Numbered from the stretch's first letter, positions 26,034 through 35,600 are shown. The stretch: DNA of 42,129 bases from Shewanella sp. c952 (GCF_019654975.1 NZ_BPEW01000036.1:1-42129); one strand, 5' to 3'. The notes: generated from the letters alone by a model not told the origin. Numbers and translations: made by a program.

Positions 26034-26168
26034 ATTGACTCCTCAATCTAGCCCCAAGCTTGCCGTTATGACCCAACATGGTTTTGCTAACAGAGTTAAA
26101 GTTTAGAAGAGCGTAAGCAAATTGCCACGCCACTTTGATGGTGCTAATTATACTCAGCTAACCAAAAC

Positions 26169-26215
26169 TGATAATCCCACAATACTGAAAATTTCTTTTA
26201 CCGTATGGTAATAAT
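26169..26215. promoter_or_regulatory. 47-bp repeated element, copy B (upstream of the LysR gene)
   Basis: tgataatcccac, 15 variable bases, then ttttaccgtatggtaataat; the 12- and 20-base blocks differ from copy A at one position. It sits ~90 bases before the LysR ATG and ~136 bases upstream of the divergent ybiI. It is a likely autoregulatory operator. Confidence 0.65.
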
Positions 26216-26304
26216 TAAGCCTTAAACGACCAGATAACATTGCATTTAGGCTAGAGTTAGCAATAATTGGCATCATTGACAGCTGGGATAAGTAGAGAGC
26301 GTAT

Positions 26305-27174
26305 ATGTTTAACTGGGAAGGTGTGAGCGAGTTTGTTGCTGTGGCCGAAACGGAAAGTTTCACTAAAGCAGCTGTGCGCTTAGGGATCTCAACAGCCCAG
26401 GTCAGCCGTCAAGTGAGTGCTCTTGAAACGCGGCTAGCCGCTAAGCTATTCCATCGCACTACTCGCAAGGTATCGGTTACCGAAGTTGGCAGAGTGTACT
26501 ACCAACATTGTCGCCAAGTGCTAGATGGCTTAGATGAAGCGGAACGCGCTATCACCAATTTGCAGACCACTCCAAGGGGATTGCTAAAGATCACCGCTCC
26601 TGTCACTTATGGCGAAGGCACCATCGCACCGCTGATCAATGATTTCCTCACTCAGTACCCCGAACTAGAAGTGCAAATGAATTTGACCAACCTTAAAGTC
26701 GACTTGGTCGACCAAGGTTACGATCTGGCGATCCGTTTAGGTCAATTGGAAGATTCAAGCATGATGGCTAAACGCCTCGGCTCACGCACCCAATATGTTT
26801 GTGCCTCCCCAAGTTACGTTTCCACTTATGGCCTACCGCACACCTTGTCCGAGCTTGAACAGCACAACTGCTTGATCGGCACCTTGGACTATTGGCGTTT
26901 TCAAGAAAAAGGCAAAGCCAGAAATGTACGGATCAAAGGAAACTTGAGCTGTAATAGCGGCCATGCATTGGTCGATGCCGCTATCAAAGGCTTAGGCATT
27001 ATTCAGTTGCCTGACTATTACGTGAACCCGTTTATCGCCTCTGGAGAGCTAGTGTCACTGTTGGAAAATAACCGCCAAGCCGATGAAGGTATATGGGCAC
27101 TCTACCCGCATAATCGCCACTTATCACCCAAGGTACGTATGCTGCTCGATTTCCTCGGTGACAAATTAGCTTAG
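26305..27174 (+). CDS. LysR family regulator (CrgA-like), probable regulator of frmA
   Basis: 289 residues. The N-terminal winged HTH (~1-60) has F-V-A-V-A-E-T-E-S-F-T-K-A-A-V-R-L-G-I-S-T-A-Q-V-S-R-Q-V. The effector domain is of the CrgA/DhcR type, marked by P-R-G-L-L-K-I-T-A-P-V-T-Y-G and Y-D-L-A-I-R-L-G-Q-L. Its position near frmA-fghA and the shared 47-bp element suggest control of formaldehyde detoxification and of itself. This is inference; the inducer could be formaldehyde, its glutathione adduct or something else. There is no good SD immediately upstream (AGAGAG-like at ~26294). Confidence 0.9.
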   Translation: MFNWEGVSEFVAVAETESFTKAAVRLGISTAQVSRQVSALETRLAAKLFHRTTRKVSVTEVGRVYYQHCRQVLDGLDEAERAITNLQTTPRGLLKITAPVTYGEGTIAPLINDFLTQYPELEVQMNLTNLKVDLVDQGYDLAIRLGQLEDSSMMAKRLGSRTQYVCASPSYVSTYGLPHTLSELEQHNCLIGTLDYWRFQEKGKARNVRIKGNLSCNSGHALVDAAIKGLGIIQLPDYYVNPFIASGELVSLLENNRQADEGIWALYPHNRHLSPKVRMLLDFLGDKLA

Positions 27175-27216
27175 CTTCATATGCGGTATACAGCTTTGAT
27201 TCTTTACCGTAACCCG

Positions 27217-29508
27217 CTAAAAGGTCTTACCTAGTGTCAAATACACTGTTTTATGTTGCTGATCATTGATGCCAAAACCGAGTACGGCCGGGCCAAAATC
27301 AGTCTCGGTACCCACAAAAATGCTAGCGGCATAGATCAAATCATCGAGCCCGCGTTGATCTTTATATTGCCAAACATTACCCGCTTCCGCTGACGCCCCT
27401 AAATAAAGCGGTATGCTCATTCCACCAAAGCCCTGCCAGCTAACGCGATATTGATAAATCAAAGAGCCATAGCTCAATTGTGACCCTACAAGTGCATCTT
27501 TATGTAATCCCGACAAGTTTAAAAACCCGCCCAATTTATGGGTATGGATTAAGCTCACTTCATCACTGTTAGTGCCACTCACCTTAACTTTATTGATCAA
27601 TGTATGGCGTGCAATACTGCGAGCATGCTTAAAGGAAAACTCATAGTTAAATTGTGCTGTGTCACCAAAGACATCTCCCACTATCGGCAATGTCAGTTGA
27701 TCGAGATTATCGTCGTTATAAGCCCCTTTGAAATAGATTTGGGTGCCTTTACTGGGAAAACTATAGCTGTCTAGACTATCGTAACTGGCAATAATAAAGC
27801 TCGAATAACTCTGATAATCGATATCTAGATCTATGATGGTTGGCCCTTCAATATTGCCTGTCTCAGCAGCAAACCCAAGCTCTACTATCATGTTATTACT
27901 GAGGTTTATACCGATAGATGAACTGATCTTATGAGACTTAGTCAGGGTCTTTAAGCTACGTTCATTATCCCAAAAGTAAAGCTGTTGCTCTTGCTTAAAA
28001 CGATAACGACTCTTCCAATAATATTTATCTAAAGAGTCTAACGGCAATAAAAACTCAGCACCGAGGATCTTCTCCAGACCAGAAGATAGCTCAAACCTGA
28101 GTCGCCCCCGAGTGTCGGCTACATTATTGAGGGTATAGGCGAGATCCAGCTTAATATCAGAGATCTCACTGAAGTCTTCTTCTAACGAAAAGCCAATATC
28201 AAAAAAGTTTGGCCCCCAACTCTTTTCTTTGGCGTTAACGGTTAATATTTTTTGTTGTGCTTCATCTTCAGTAACCTCTGCTTCTACTCGCTCAAAACTA
28301 TTCAGAGCATACACACGATCAATCGCATCGACTATCTCTTCGCGGTCAACGGTATCACCTGAATTAACGGCTAGAGCTGCTGAAATTTTCTCAATAGGTT
28401 CATAGCTATTGCTCACCACCACAACCTTATCGACAGGACGCTGCTCGAAAGTCTGTAGTAAGTACTTATACTGCTGCCGCCGTGCTTGATAGCGTTCAAA
28501 CTCGTCAGTTGAAGCAGTCAGCGCTGTTAAATGCTCGGCATTAAGAGACGCTGCTAGCTCTCCTTTTTCAAACCCTAGCGGCATACTGGCAAAGTCAGTA
28601 GTGTCTAGCTGGCTAATATCCGGACGTATGAGAATATCTTGCGGCTGCATGTTTTCAATCTGCTCAACGGCATTAGCACGGGTCATCATCGTTGAGAGTT
28701 GCGATAAAATAGCGAAGCTGTCTTGTAGGTCTTCTTTAGGTGCCAGCTGCGCACCAATATCGACAGCAATGACAATATCGGCGCCCATTGCCCGCACGAC
28801 ATCAACGGGCATATTACTTACCATTCCACCATCAACAAGATACCTGCCATCGATATCAAGCGGCTGTAAAATACCAGGCACTGATGCAGAGGCTTGCATT
28901 GCCGCCAATAGATTTCCAGATTCGAGCACAACGGCTTGGCCAGTGGCAATATCGGTACTGATTGCTTTAAAGGGAATCACTAAGTCGTCAAATGAAGCTT
29001 GCCTAGGCACCATACCTGCAGAACGGATATAGAGGTTAGCCATAGTTTGACCACGTAAAACCCCTTTTGGCATCAATAGCTCACCGTCGAGTGAGCCAAA
29101 ATCAAACGGAAGATTGAAACGGTCAAAATCTTGTTTGTCATGAAAATTCAGCGCTGTTCTTGGAACACTATCATCAAAACCACTGCTCCAATCAAGTTCG
29201 AGCATGATGACTTCGATTTCATTGGCACTGTAACCAAGTGCATATAAGCCACCAACATAGGCACCAATACTGGTTCCCGCAATGTAATCAATGGCGATAT
29301 TGTTCGCTTCTAAATAGCGTAAGACGCCAACATGAGCAGCCCCTTTGGCGCCGCCACCACTAAGCGCCAAACCAATTTTTTTTCGTTTAGCTGTTGAGTC
29401 AAGAGCTTCAATCATAATGCTTTGCTCAATATCATTGGCAGATACAGCAGGGCTTACAAGAGTCGCGACGACCAGTAAAGTAGTTACTCTTATTGGAAAA
29501 TTGCTCAC
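27217..29508 (-). CDS. Patatin-like phospholipase, type Vd autotransporter (PlpD-like)
   Basis: About 763 residues, read from a GTG at 29508 because AGG lies 7 bases upstream; a GTG two codons earlier is too close to that site. Domain order: signal peptide (V-T-T-L-L-V-V-A-T-L-V-S-P-A-V-S-A), patatin domain ~44-320, POTRA ~350-425, and a 16-strand-type Omp85 barrel ~430-763 ending in K-T-F. The patatin domain has the oxyanion G-G-G-A-K-G, the nucleophile G-T-S-I-G (Ser ~80) and the catalytic D-G-G (Asp ~226). So the serine-aspartate dyad is intact and lipase activity is expected. In this class the barrel carries the lipase to the outside. Convergent with the LysR gene. Confidence 0.92.
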   Translation of the reverse strand: MSNFPIRVTTLLVVATLVSPAVSANDIEQSIMIEALDSTAKRKKIGLALSGGGAKGAAHVGVLRYLEANNIAIDYIAGTSIGAYVGGLYALGYSANEIEVIMLELDWSSGFDDSVPRTALNFHDKQDFDRFNLPFDFGSLDGELLMPKGVLRGQTMANLYIRSAGMVPRQASFDDLVIPFKAISTDIATGQAVVLESGNLLAAMQASASVPGILQPLDIDGRYLVDGGMVSNMPVDVVRAMGADIVIAVDIGAQLAPKEDLQDSFAILSQLSTMMTRANAVEQIENMQPQDILIRPDISQLDTTDFASMPLGFEKGELAASLNAEHLTALTASTDEFERYQARRQQYKYLLQTFEQRPVDKVVVVSNSYEPIEKISAALAVNSGDTVDREEIVDAIDRVYALNSFERVEAEVTEDEAQQKILTVNAKEKSWGPNFFDIGFSLEEDFSEISDIKLDLAYTLNNVADTRGRLRFELSSGLEKILGAEFLLPLDSLDKYYWKSRYRFKQEQQLYFWDNERSLKTLTKSHKISSSIGINLSNNMIVELGFAAETGNIEGPTIIDLDIDYQSYSSFIIASYDSLDSYSFPSKGTQIYFKGAYNDDNLDQLTLPIVGDVFGDTAQFNYEFSFKHARSIARHTLINKVKVSGTNSDEVSLIHTHKLGGFLNLSGLHKDALVGSQLSYGSLIYQYRVSWQGFGGMSIPLYLGASAEAGNVWQYKDQRGLDDLIYAASIFVGTETDFGPAVLGFGINDQQHKTVYLTLGKTF

Positions 29509-29817
29509 AACCACACCTGGTTAATTTTGATGTGACTATTTTAAGGGGGAAATGATTGGCTCATTAAGTGCCCAGCGTGAGTTTGATTGTCTCAAATGAA
29601 CAGACAATATTAAGTAAACAGCAAATCAAATAGTTCGACCCTGTTTTAAACAGATGAACGCCCCACCGAATATACTCGCACCCTATCTAGCAATTAAAAG
29701 GCGATGTAGATCACAGTATGCGACCACCAGCCAGCTAACAATTAGAACAAAGCACCAGCAAGACCCCACTTCTGTTAACATGCACTACACTTCCATTACC
29801 TCCCTCCTATAGGATAA
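29509..29817. other. Divergent promoter region between the patatin and porin genes
   Basis: No coding sequence. Holds a CRP-like site (29697-29718). A possible class II -10 (aacaat, ~29737) lies at the expected distance from it, with a long porin leader to 29818. Confidence 0.5.
29697..29718. promoter_or_regulatory. CRP-binding site upstream of the porin
   Basis: aaaggcgatgtagatcac + agta matches 17 of 22 positions of the E. coli CRP consensus, with a perfect right half (tagatcaca). It is centred ~110 bases before the porin ATG. Suggests cAMP-CRP activation of the porin. Confidence 0.65.
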
Positions 29818-31089
29818 ATGATGACTCGTTACACACTTGCAGCTTCTTGTATCGCCCTAGCATTAGCAGCTAATGCTAACGCCAGCCCTGTTGAAGAGGA
29901 GCTAAAAGCCCTCAAAGCACGTATTGAGCAACTAGAAGCTCAACAACAAAAGGCTGCCGAAAAGCCTCAACAAATCGAGCAAGTAGAAGTGGAAGTCATC
30001 GAAGAGGTGGTGGAGAAGAAAAACAACGCAGTTAAGTTTGGCGGCGCAGTTCGCGTCAACTACTCCTATGAAGACTTTGATGATGACAATGCTGACCGAG
30101 GCGGTGATTTTGATTTCGATCTATTCCGCATTGACGTTTCTGGTAATTATGAAGATCTAATTTACTCTGCTCAGTATCGCTGGTTCGAATACATGAACGT
30201 AATTCAGCACGCGTGGATCGGGTATAACTTTACTGAAGAACAACAAGGTAAAATTGGTGTTACTCAGGTACCTTTCGGTATTTTGACCTACGCATCAAAC
30301 AACTACTTCTTTAGCTCTAACTTTTATTTAGGCCTAGAAGATGATTACGATATGGGTCTTAACTACACCTACAAGGGCGATACAAACCGTTTCGATTTGG
30401 CTTTTTATAAAAATGATGAGCAAGGTGGACTGGACGGTTACGTGTCAGACCGTACCGACCGTTACGCCTATGATGTAGTGGGTATTCGTCTGGATGGTGA
30501 AGATGCCTACGATGCACCAAGTGATGGTTATGCTGCTGCTGAGCTAAATACCTTTAACGCACGTTATACCCATAACTTTACTTTTAATAACGTTGATTTA
30601 GAGCTAGGTGCATCTTTGCAAGCAGGCCAATTAGAAATTGAAAACGGCACCGATGGTGATAACGTTGCAGCTGCTATTCACGGCGTTGTTAACTACGACC
30701 GCTGGAATGTTAAGTTGCAGATGACGGACTATAAGTACGACGTCGACGGCATGGATGTAGACCGTATTGTGGTAGCGGCTTACCATTTCTATGATTCGAT
30801 CCCAGCTGAAGCTACGACTTATATCGCTAACTTAGCGTATAGCCTGCCAGTTAATATCGGTCCAATATCAAACCTTACCTTCTACAATGATTATTCATTA
30901 GTGACCGACAAGCCAGCAGCAATGGAAGACACCTTTATGAATGTCACCGGCATGGCTGTGACAGCTGGCGGGCTCTACACCTACTTTGACTTTGTAGTCG
31001 CTGAAAACCAGCCATTTATTGGCGGTACTATGGTCGGCGACGGCGACACCAACAAACGTTTCAATATTAACTTTGGTTACTATTTTTAA
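29818..31089 (+). CDS. Outer-membrane porin
   Basis: 423 residues starting at tandem ATGs, with TATAGGAT upstream. Signal peptide (T-L-A-A-S-C-I-A-L-A-L-A-A-N-A-N-A-S), then a coiled-coil N-terminal helix (E-E-E-L-K-A-L-K-A-R-I-E-Q-L-E-A-Q) and a Glu/Val-rich linker (~40-65). A beta-barrel with many alternating strands follows, ending in I-N-F-G-Y-Y-F. The coiled coil plus barrel layout is that of trimeric porins of the phosphate-selective/carbohydrate-porin type; acidic residues dominate, so anion selectivity is not assumed. The CRP-like site suggests carbon-source control. A decayed copy of its 3' end lies at 38754-38897. Confidence 0.85.
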   Translation: MMTRYTLAASCIALALAANANASPVEEELKALKARIEQLEAQQQKAAEKPQQIEQVEVEVIEEVVEKKNNAVKFGGAVRVNYSYEDFDDDNADRGGDFDFDLFRIDVSGNYEDLIYSAQYRWFEYMNVIQHAWIGYNFTEEQQGKIGVTQVPFGILTYASNNYFFSSNFYLGLEDDYDMGLNYTYKGDTNRFDLAFYKNDEQGGLDGYVSDRTDRYAYDVVGIRLDGEDAYDAPSDGYAAAELNTFNARYTHNFTFNNVDLELGASLQAGQLEIENGTDGDNVAAAIHGVVNYDRWNVKLQMTDYKYDVDGMDVDRIVVAAYHFYDSIPAEATTYIANLAYSLPVNIGPISNLTFYNDYSLVTDKPAAMEDTFMNVTGMAVTAGGLYTYFDFVVAENQPFIGGTMVGDGDTNKRFNINFGYYF

Positions 31090-31137
31090 AGCTGCTTCAG
31101 GAACGGAATGAGCTACAGCTCGTTTCACTCACCCTAT

Positions 31138-31170
31138 AAAGCCCGCCTATCGACAGATGCGCGGGCTTTT
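31138..31170 (+). terminator. Porin terminator
   Basis: Stem aaagcccgc / gcgggcttt with a 14-15-base loop followed by T. It lies 48 bases after the porin stop. Confidence 0.8.
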
Positions 31171-31198
31171 CTCAACATGTAAATAACCATCAATACAA

Positions 31199-32449
31199 CT
31201 ATGGTCCTGGTATGTAACGCATATGCGGCCCTCTTGCAGGATGACCCGATATCGATTCTAAAAATGCCAATAAATCTTTGATTTCACTTCGAGTCAATTT
31301 AAGCGGCTTTAAATGCACTGAAGTTTGTGGCGCTAATGGATCGTCACGTGTTTTTTGGCTTACTACACCGCCCATGTTATAGATATTTAACAAGCCTTCC
31401 ATATTGACAAATAAGCCGTTATGCATCCAAGGTTTGGTATTCATAACTCCTCTCAGTCCAGGAGTCCTGAACTTACCCACATCATCATAGTTACGCGTTT
31501 GATTATACAAACCTAGATCTTGATAAAACCTTTTATAGTAGGTCAATCCGATATTATGAAATTGGCTATCACTCATTTCAGGACCATTATGACAGTTCAT
31601 ACATCTAGCTTTAGTTCTAAACAGGTGTAGACCTCTGACTGATTCATCGGAAAAAGCGGCACTCAACCTTCGCTTTTGGCTTTCTTCCTCAATGTCACTT
31701 GCCATCAGGAAAATATCAAATCGACTTCGGCGCGATAGAATGGTTCGCTCAAAAGTGGCAATGGCTTGTGCAATTCGTTCGCGAGTCACCTCTTCACTAC
31801 CAAAAGTTAATTTGAAGAGCTGCACATATTCTTCATCATTACTGAGCCTTTCCTCTAGCTCATCAAGGGTAAAGTTCATTTCAACACTATCGGTAATCGG
31901 CATCAGCGCTTGCTCTTCTAAACTCGCCGCTCTACCATCCCAAAAAAGACTGCTGTAAAAAGCACTATTTTCAATACTAGGAGCATTGCGTTTTCCCTTT
32001 GAGCGATTATGACCAAAGGATACTTGCTTACCATCAGCCCAACCTAAATCCCTATCGTGGCAAGAAGCGCAAGCAATATGACCTGAACGCGAAAGCTGGG
32101 GGTCATGGAATAACTTATCACCTAAACGTAGCTTAAGTTGGCTAAATGGATTATCGGCAGGAAAAATGGGCGCGGGCAACAAACCTAGCTCTCTTTTTGC
32201 AACGCCGACATCTAATGTGGGTTCAGGCCAGCATTTGGGCGCTTGCAGATACAGTGCCCGTAGCTCCTTGGTATCGAGCATATCTTGGTTCATCACTATA
32301 CTCGGTAAGCACCGAACATTAGTAGGTTCGTCCTCGGCCACAGCATGGTTAAAGCAACTAAAAACCATACATGTAATGGTGAACATAACTGCATTGCGTT
32401 TACGACGATAGGTAAACAGGTAAACACTAAAAGGGGTAATAGTTATCAC
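31199..32449 (-). CDS. Di-haem cytochrome c peroxidase / MauG-like protein
   Basis: 416 residues from a GTG. The basic stretch R-R-K-R-N before a hydrophobic segment ending in A-V-A-E-D supports export from this longer start; a shorter ATG at 32386 would lose the basic region. Two haem c motifs are visible: C-A-S-C-H (C127-H131) and C-M-N-C-H (C283-H287). Between them is F-W-D-G-R-A-A-S-L-E-E-Q-A, typical of the CcpA/MauG/MbnH superfamily. After the second is P-G-L-R-G-V-M-N-T-K-P-W-M-H-N-G-L-F. It could be an H2O2 reductase or a protein-modifying oxidase. It is the last gene of the Fur-box operon with the lipoprotein, TonB receptor and small secreted protein, which is unusual company for a plain peroxidase. 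Confidence 0.9.
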   Translation of the reverse strand: MITITPFSVYLFTYRRKRNAVMFTITCMVFSCFNHAVAEDEPTNVRCLPSIVMNQDMLDTKELRALYLQAPKCWPEPTLDVGVAKRELGLLPAPIFPADNPFSQLKLRLGDKLFHDPQLSRSGHIACASCHDRDLGWADGKQVSFGHNRSKGKRNAPSIENSAFYSSLFWDGRAASLEEQALMPITDSVEMNFTLDELEERLSNDEEYVQLFKLTFGSEEVTRERIAQAIATFERTILSRRSRFDIFLMASDIEEESQKRRLSAAFSDESVRGLHLFRTKARCMNCHNGPEMSDSQFHNIGLTYYKRFYQDLGLYNQTRNYDDVGKFRTPGLRGVMNTKPWMHNGLFVNMEGLLNIYNMGGVVSQKTRDDPLAPQTSVHLKPLKLTRSEIKDLLAFLESISGHPARGPHMRYIPGP

Positions 32450-32522
32450 TAGAACGACTCATGCTAGTAAAAAATTGAAGCTATCGGTGCAACAGCTTCT
32501 CGATAAGGTGTTTTAATAACGA

Positions 32523-32813
32523 CTACTTAATGACCAACGTGGTTTGCGTAGCATCAATCGCCACCAGTAATTGAGCCTCTTTCGCTTTAGCGTCACTATC
32601 AAGACTCCAGCACGTATCGACTCTTTCACTGCTGGCAGATGCTAAAAGAGAATGGAATAGGCTCGCCTTTTTTAACCACTCATGGGAGCCAATATCATTG
32701 CTCGAGATATAGCACAGCTGTTGGCTACCATCACTAACAATAGGCGCTTGATGGGCTTGTACTGCAGCGCTAGCTAGCAGGCTTAATAGAAAAACAGTGT
32801 TTAAAATTTTCAT
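32523..32813 (-). CDS. Small secreted protein of the peroxidase-TonB operon
   Basis: 96 residues, read from the ATG at 32813 (GGAG 6 bases upstream). A longer TTG reading at 32852 would overlap the receptor gene and is rejected. Signal peptide M-K-I-L-N-T-V-F-L-L-S-L-L-A-S-A-A-V-Q-A, giving a mature form of ~76 residues starting H-Q-A-P. It has two cysteines (L-C-Y-I and T-C-W-S), likely a disulfide, and two Trp (H-E-W-L-K-K, T-C-W-S-L). I recognise no family. Its place 22 bases after a TonB receptor and 73 before a MauG/MbnH-like enzyme makes it a possible partner or substrate of either. Confidence 0.75.
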   Translation of the reverse strand: MKILNTVFLLSLLASAAVQAHQAPIVSDGSQQLCYISSNDIGSHEWLKKASLFHSLLASASSERVDTCWSLDSDAKAKEAQLLVAIDATQTTLVIK

Positions 32814-32835
32814 GTAGAACTCCATAGTTTTGAAT

Positions 32836-35580
32836 CTAATGTTGGTATGCAACGCCCAGCCAAAAGCGCCGACCTAGCTCTGTGCCAGTTGCATAAGGGT
32901 TAACTTGATAGGTACGGCTATTAGTGAGGTTTTCACCATCAAAACTGAATGTCAGACGATGGTTTCTAGCTATTTCAAGGTCATATTTAATACTGCCACT
33001 GAGTAACCAAAAAGCCGGTTGCTCACCTTTAATATAAAGCGGATACTCGGTACGGCTAGTCACACAACCCTCACAAATACTGGTCGATTGGCGTAATGAC
33101 AAGTACTTACCTGTAGCAAAGGCCACATCTTGTTTAGAGCTATAGCGGGCATAAGCTGATAAGCGCCAATTGCCCCAGCCTCCGCCCCAACTTAAGTTCG
33201 CTATAAACGGACGGTTGTAATCCTGCTTGGCTAAATCCAAATCATGCTGAGTGATGAGATCGTTGATGACCTTTGTTTGACCGGGTTTATTGGGATCTGG
33301 CACTATTTGTTGCAAGTAAACCAGTTCACTTTCATCATAATTAAAGTTAATTTTTTCATTTTGTTGTGCGTCGCTTACTACCGTTTCACCATCAAAACTC
33401 GCTTTGTCAGTTTCATTTTTGACATGGGAGATATTGAATTCAACATGCTGACTGGCAAAGCTTGCCATCCAAGATAAGGAGTATCTTTGGTATTCACTGC
33501 TACCACTATTTTCAGCAAATAAAATCGCCTCCCCGAAACTGTTGACACCTTTCACCCGATTAATTTGATCTTGGCTACTACGCGCAAGCCATTTAGCTTC
33601 AACCGTTCCTCCGAAAAGAGACTGCCTAAATGCTAAGGTCAACTCGTCGCTAAAAGGTGTTTTGGTGTCTTGGTAGACAGTACGATAGCCGTTTGAAGAC
33701 ACCTCGCGTTGCCACTGCTGTGGTTGATTTTGATAGGCTCGCCTTACCTCTTTATAACTAGGTTGTACTGCTTCATTTAATTTATGGTGAGAGAGATCAG
33801 CTTCATAATAGCGATTAACACCCAATACCAACACACTGTTGCCACTACCAAACAGATCGTATGCAGCTCTAAAACGAGGGGCTATATTGTGTTGTTGAAT
33901 AAAGTCGTTGTAATCATAACGTAGACCTAAAGTGGCATTTAATGACTTCCAGTTGAACGTTTGCTCTGCATATAACGCAGCAGCCCATAAGTCGACTTTA
34001 GTGCTGGCCTTAGGTGAAACCTGTCGAGTCTGAAAGTACTGACCTGTTTGCAATACGTTATTTTGATAGAGTAGCAGATCATCTAGATTGGTTAAGTCTA
34101 ACGGACGGCCTAAATCTCGCTCTAGTTCTGAAATAGGTTTAGCCAACACGGTTTCGACACAATCTAAGGTGTAACCAGCGCAGTCAACATTAGGATTAAC
34201 CACTGCACCATTGTATAAAACGGCATCGACAAGACGGTCAAACTCGGTGGTTTGCTGCTTAATTTCCCCGCCAAAGCTTGTTTGAGTTTCACCCCATGAA
34301 AGTGACTGCTCATTAAGCAGATAGTCCTGCTTTAACGTTATGTTTTGCTGGGTTTTATCGATACTACCATAACCACCTTCAGCGCTAGCTTGGCTGCCGT
34401 CATAGCTCCCCCAATCTTTACCTTTCAAATTAACCCAATTAAACCAATAACTCGGTGCGGTTTTACTATTGAGACTTTGATGCCAAGATAGGCTGGTTTC
34501 AATGTCAGCCCATGGATTACTATTATTCCAATCCAGTAAAATACTCTGCGAGCCGCCATCGATATCAAAGTTACTATTCAGGGCATAGGTATCAAAATAT
34601 TGACCTTGGTACGGCGCGTAAATAGCAGTGACTTCCAGCTCATCGTTGGCGCTGATATCATGGTGATATTTAATCAGCCCATTATAATTAGTCTGTTTTT
34701 GAGGCTTAAGCACACCCAGTTGTAACTTGGTTTCTGATGACTTTAGCATTTGCAGCTGGCCCAAAAGACCGGCGTTTTCACCTATAGGCGTAGAAAACGA
34801 GGCCGACATATCTTGTTTAGAAAAACTCGGCTGATAAATCGTCTCCTCTCCTGAAAAATCAGGCGCATAAAACTGATTGTAAGTCACAAAACTATCGGAG
34901 GTTTGCCGATAACTAAGTGACCAACTTGGTGCATCCGTTGCTTGTTTAGTGGTAACGCTAACTACTCCGCCAGAGAACTGACCATACTTAGCAGGGACAT
35001 TGGAGTCATAGACTTCAATTTCCTCTAACAACTGCAAGTTGATAAAGCTTGCTTGACTATGACCAGAGACATCTTGCAGTAAGTTTTTATCTAAAGATGC
35101 ATTACCTGTACTGAGACGAGAGTTGTTATTCATGCCGTTAATGAAATAGCCAGATTGATAACCATCACTGCCAGACAGTGATACTTCCGCTGGCCTAATA
35201 TTGCTGGCCTGATCCGCACTGTAGCTTTCTTCTGAATACTGCACACCCGGTAATAAACCTAAAATATCATTCAGGTTACCGTTGCCAAATTGGTAGTCCT
35301 CAATGAGTTGCTGATTGAGTGTGTAGCTACCAGTACTTTGGCTTGAAATCGGGGTTGGTCGTCTGCCTACCACCTCGATCACTTCCATTGCAGCTTGCTC
35401 TGACGCTGAATTTTTTTGCTTACCGGCTGCTTTGTCCTTCTTTGGTGAGAGTTCTGGCTGCACTTTAGGCTTAACTAACGTTTGCGCGTTATTTTCAGCG
35501 ATAGCAGCTGTTGATAATGTGCTCGCAAACACAATCAGCATAGTGCTGATTGCGTTTGTTTTGTGGGAGTATTTAGTCAT
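32836..35580 (-). CDS. TonB-dependent receptor of unknown ligand
   Basis: 914 residues: signal peptide (~1-28), a charged linker (K-P-K-V-Q-P-E-L-S-P-K-K-D-K), TonB box region M-E-V-I-E-V-V-G, plug domain with L-L-P-G-V-Q-Y, F-I-N-G-M-N-N and I-E-V-Y-D-S-N-V-P-A-K-Y-G-Q-F-S-G-G-V-V. A large barrel follows. The plug pattern (Y-G-Q-F-S-G-G-V-V-S-V) is that of receptors with non-siderophore or unknown ligands rather than the V-E-V-x-K-G-P type. The chain ends in G-V-A-Y-Q-H, with His instead of the usual terminal aromatic residue. It is 20 bases after the lipoprotein gene and 22 before the small secreted protein, so they are co-transcribed under the Fur-box promoter. Confidence 0.9.
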   Translation of the reverse strand: MTKYSHKTNAISTMLIVFASTLSTAAIAENNAQTLVKPKVQPELSPKKDKAAGKQKNSASEQAAMEVIEVVGRRPTPISSQSTGSYTLNQQLIEDYQFGNGNLNDILGLLPGVQYSEESYSADQASNIRPAEVSLSGSDGYQSGYFINGMNNNSRLSTGNASLDKNLLQDVSGHSQASFINLQLLEEIEVYDSNVPAKYGQFSGGVVSVTTKQATDAPSWSLSYRQTSDSFVTYNQFYAPDFSGEETIYQPSFSKQDMSASFSTPIGENAGLLGQLQMLKSSETKLQLGVLKPQKQTNYNGLIKYHHDISANDELEVTAIYAPYQGQYFDTYALNSNFDIDGGSQSILLDWNNSNPWADIETSLSWHQSLNSKTAPSYWFNWVNLKGKDWGSYDGSQASAEGGYGSIDKTQQNITLKQDYLLNEQSLSWGETQTSFGGEIKQQTTEFDRLVDAVLYNGAVVNPNVDCAGYTLDCVETVLAKPISELERDLGRPLDLTNLDDLLLYQNNVLQTGQYFQTRQVSPKASTKVDLWAAALYAEQTFNWKSLNATLGLRYDYNDFIQQHNIAPRFRAAYDLFGSGNSVLVLGVNRYYEADLSHHKLNEAVQPSYKEVRRAYQNQPQQWQREVSSNGYRTVYQDTKTPFSDELTLAFRQSLFGGTVEAKWLARSSQDQINRVKGVNSFGEAILFAENSGSSEYQRYSLSWMASFASQHVEFNISHVKNETDKASFDGETVVSDAQQNEKINFNYDESELVYLQQIVPDPNKPGQTKVINDLITQHDLDLAKQDYNRPFIANLSWGGGWGNWRLSAYARYSSKQDVAFATGKYLSLRQSTSICEGCVTSRTEYPLYIKGEQPAFWLLSGSIKYDLEIARNHRLTFSFDGENLTNSRTYQVNPYATGTELGRRFWLGVAYQH

Positions 35581-35600
35581 TACTACTTCTATTCACTAAC

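Noticed and set aside
28601..29032. 143-residue reading frame opposite the patatin gene
   Set aside because: Shadow of a well-supported coding region; composition and lack of ribosome site do not support a gene.
31199..32813. A canonical methanobactin-type MbnH/MbnP pair
   Set aside because: The small protein is much shorter than MbnP and lacks its four-Cys pattern; only the enzyme superfamily and operon logic are similar.
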